Below, in pieces: positions 13,703 to 15,867 of a stretch of DNA of 15,867 nucleotides. The stretch comes from an uncultured Coprococcus sp. GTDB taxonomy: Bacteria > Bacillota > Clostridia > Lachnospirales > Lachnospiraceae. Position 1 is the stretch's first letter, and the number at the start of each line of letters is the position of its first letter. The notes beneath the pieces were generated by a model. That model saw nothing but the letters and a program-made list of their open reading frames with translations, did not search any database and was not told where the DNA came from. The DNA lies in NCBI GenBank assembly GCA_900548215.1, contig URJI01000066.1, positions 1 to 15,867 on the forward strand. Direction: 5' to 3'. The position numbers and the translations under genes are program-made.

Positions 13703-15867
13703 TTAGTTGTACTTGTAGTAATTGATGAGACATCCGTCTGTGATGATCTGTCTCTCGTCATCTGTGAGTTCTCCAAGTCTCAGCTCTATCTCAGCAAAAT
13801 CCTTGTTCACAACATATGCCTTGATGACCTCTGTCTTGTTCTTCACTGCATCCTTGATTCCTGGAATGAATACATAATCGTCATTGTCAAAGTCGAAATC
13901 CTTGTCGATGACAAATGGAAGCATACCCCAGTTGATAAGATTTGATCTGTATCTCTTAGTCGCATATTCCTTTGCAATGTTTGCCCATCCGCCGAGGACC
14001 TTCTGGCATGATGCAGCCTGCTCACGGGCTGAACCGTCGCCTGGCTTAACAGCATATATAGTGCTTCCAACACCTGTATTGCTTCCGCATACATCCTCAA
14101 ACTTCTCCTTGATCGCATGCATAACTTCCTTGACCTCAGGGAATGCCTTGCCCATACATTCTCCTGCCTCACGAACCTTCTCTACAGCCTGGATAGCCTT
14201 TGCTCTTCCAACGTACTCAGGATCCTTTCTTGACAGAGTGAACTCTGCAAGGCCAAGAGGATTTGATCTGTATGATGAAGTCTCTCCCGATGGGATAAGC
14301 TCATCTGTGGTTGTTACAGGATCATGTATAACTGATGCCACTTTAAGGAGAAGGTTATCTGTAAGAGAAACCATCTCCGGCCAGTCCTTGATGTTAGGAC
14401 CAAACTTGATCTCAACTGATGGATCAGCCTTGCCGACACCATTGTATACTCTTCTGTCATATATAGCTTTGTCGAAGAAATACTTTGGATGTGTGTACTC
14501 TATATCAGCAAGGTCTGTCGCTGATGTCAGGTATCCCTTGTTGGCTGCTGTTGCCGCGATAGAACGGGCATCCATAAGTGCCACAGATGATATCTGACCA
14601 TTCTGTATCTTTGAACCCTCTCTGTTAGGGAAGTTTCTTGTTGAATGTCTGATTGAGAATGCGTTGTTTGCAGGTGTGTCACCAGCACCAAAGCAAGGTC
14701 CACAGAACGCTGTCTTGACGATGGATCCTGTCTCAATGAGATCAGCCAGAACACCGTTCTTTGCGAGCTGCATATATATAGGTGTACTTGCAGGATATAC
14801 TGAAAGTGTGAACTCATCTGCACCTATACTCTTGCCTCTAAGAATATCTGCTGCGTCACAGATATTCTCATATCCACCACCTGCGCATCCGGCGATTATT
14901 CCCTGCTCTACATACAGTTTACCATCTCTTACCTTATCCTTGAGTGTGAAGTCGACCTTACCGTCAAGGCTTACAAGTGCGCGCTTCTCAACATCATCAA
15001 GTATATCCATGAGGTTGGCATTCAGCTCATCGATGGTGTACGTGTTGCTTGGGTGGAATGGCATAGCTATCATCGGCTTAACTGTTGACAGGTCAACATA
15101 CACAACCCCGTCATAGTAAGCCACATCTCCAGGATTCATCTCCTTGTATGCCTCACTTCTGCCGTGGATATCATACCAATCCTTTATCTTGTCATCTGTC
15201 TTCCATATGGATGACAGACAGGTCGTCTCTGTTGTCATTACATCGATACCGATACGGAAATCTGCTGAAAGCTTATCAACTCCAGGACCAACAAACTCCA
15301 TAACCTTATTCTTGACATATCCGCATCCAAATGTTGCTCCGATGATTGCAAGTGCCACATCCTGAGGACCAACACCCTTCTGTACCTCTCCGTCAAGATA
15401 GATGGCTATAACACCTGGCTTTGCAACATCATATGTCTTGCACAGAAGCTGCTTTGCAAGCTCACCGCCGCCCTCTCCTATAGCCATGGTACCAAGAGCA
15501 CCGTAACGTGTATGAGAATCAGATCCGAGGATCATTGCTCCACACTCAGCAAGCATCTCACGGGCAAACTGATGTATAACAGCCTGATGAGGTGGCACAT
15601 ACACACCACCAAATTTCTTCGCACATGAAAGACCAAACATATGATCATCCTCATTGATGGTACCGCCTACTGCACACAGTGAATTATGACAGTTTGTAAG
15701 TACATAAGGAATAGGAAACTCCTTTAATCCTGATGCTCTGGCTGTCTGAATAATTCCTACAAATGTTATATCATGCGAAGTCATCTTGTCGAATTTGATC
15801 TTAAGATTCTCCATATTGTCAGATGTGTTATGCTTCGCCAAAATTCCATAGGCAAGTGTGTTCTTTG
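13703..15867 (-). CDS. Aconitase family hydratase (YbhJ-like), N-terminus outside window
   Basis: At least 721 residues are visible. The frame continues through 15867 without a start codon, so the gene is cut by the window; the TTG at 15841 is not the true start because upstream codons read KNTLAYGI and fit the family. Aconitase landmarks are present: LGSDSHTRYGALGTMAIGEGG; a cluster cysteine in AGCAGGGYENI (codons near 14879-14890) in place of the usual SCTNSSYED; the CGPC pair (14693-14704) for the [4Fe-4S] cluster; and a C-terminal swivel domain ending in YRSNLINWGMLPF. The changed CTN motif and ARASG-type N-terminus point to the YbhJ-like hydratase branch rather than classical AcnA/AcnB. 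Citrate/isocitrate activity is plausible but unproven. The product is cytosolic. Confidence 0.88.
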   Translation of the reverse strand, partial: KNTLAYGILAKHNTSDNMENLKIKFDKMTSHDITFVGIIQTARASGLKEFPIPYVLTNCHNSLCAVGGTINEDDHMFGLSCAKKFGGVYVPPHQAVIHQFAREMLAECGAMILGSDSHTRYGALGTMAIGEGGGELAKQLLCKTYDVAKPGVIAIYLDGEVQKGVGPQDVALAIIGATFGCGYVKNKVMEFVGPGVDKLSADFRIGIDVMTTETTCLSSIWKTDDKIKDWYDIHGRSEAYKEMNPGDVAYYDGVVYVDLSTVKPMIAMPFHPSNTYTIDELNANLMDILDDVEKRALVSLDGKVDFTLKDKVRDGKLYVEQGIIAGCAGGGYENICDAADILRGKSIGADEFTLSVYPASTPIYMQLAKNGVLADLIETGSIVKTAFCGPCFGAGDTPANNAFSIRHSTRNFPNREGSKIQNGQISSVALMDARSIAATAANKGYLTSATDLADIEYTHPKYFFDKAIYDRRVYNGVGKADPSVEIKFGPNIKDWPEMVSLTDNLLLKVASVIHDPVTTTDELIPSGETSSYRSNPLGLAEFTLSRKDPEYVGRAKAIQAVEKVREAGECMGKAFPEVKEVMHAIKEKFEDVCGSNTGVGSTIYAVKPGDGSAREQAASCQKVLGGWANIAKEYATKRYRSNLINWGMLPFVIDKDFDFDNDDYVFIPGIKDAVKNKTEVIKAYVVNKDFAEIELRLGELTDDERQIITDGCLINYYKYN

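Noticed and set aside
15839..15841. TTG at 15841 as start of the hydratase
   Set aside because: Codons upstream to the window edge are open and read like the family's N-terminal region, so the gene is truncated by the window.

Overview
The window looks like a chromosomal segment of a low-to-moderate GC Gram-positive anaerobe of the class Clostridia, most likely a Lachnospiraceae member such as the Coprococcus group. The inference rests on AAAGGAGG-type ribosome binding sites, consensus sigma-A promoters, frequent ATA and AGA codons, and family content: PadR with a DUF2812 membrane protein, DUF4250, an AI-2E permease, a paired short chromate-type transporter, and an anaerobe-type aconitase-like hydratase. 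No species can be fixed from the sequence alone.

Layout. Positions 1-1430 (minus): a PadR regulator and a DUF2812 membrane protein behind a promoter carrying a perfect inverted repeat. 1487-3392 (minus): a MarR regulator translationally coupled to a MATE efflux pump, again with a palindrome just downstream of the -10 box. 3452-5471 (minus): a small membrane protein and two overlapping half-size chromate-family transporters, with short repeats around them. 3985-7070: an accessory segment of six copies of a 33-bp REP-like palindrome, arranged as three units that each have a plus copy on the left and a minus copy on the right. One unit carries an intact REP-associated tyrosine transposase (RAYT), one carries a collapsed derivative of the same unit, and one carries unidentified DNA. 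7078-8733 (minus): a MurJ/SpoVB-type flippase. 8925-9110 (plus): a DUF4250 protein. 9195-10796 (minus): an AI-2E family permease with a long charged tail. 11080-12518 (plus): an NfeD-like protein and an SPFH/Band 7 protein. 12648-13439 (minus): a sugar O-acetyltransferase and an unreported 46-residue zinc-ribbon protein. 13703-15867 (minus): an aconitase-like hydratase whose N-terminus lies outside the window.

How the genes work together. Two regulator/membrane-protein pairs at the left look like self-controlled modules for drug or envelope-stress response. NfeD and SPFH normally form a membrane microdomain pair. The most interesting part is the REP/RAYT segment: a likely single-strand transposase, its probable substrates, and an internally deleted non-autonomous copy sit together, and the repeats have altered nearby genes. 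One supplies the last six codons and the stop codon of a transporter, and two sit directly against ribosome binding sites. The remaining genes look like ordinary housekeeping loci.
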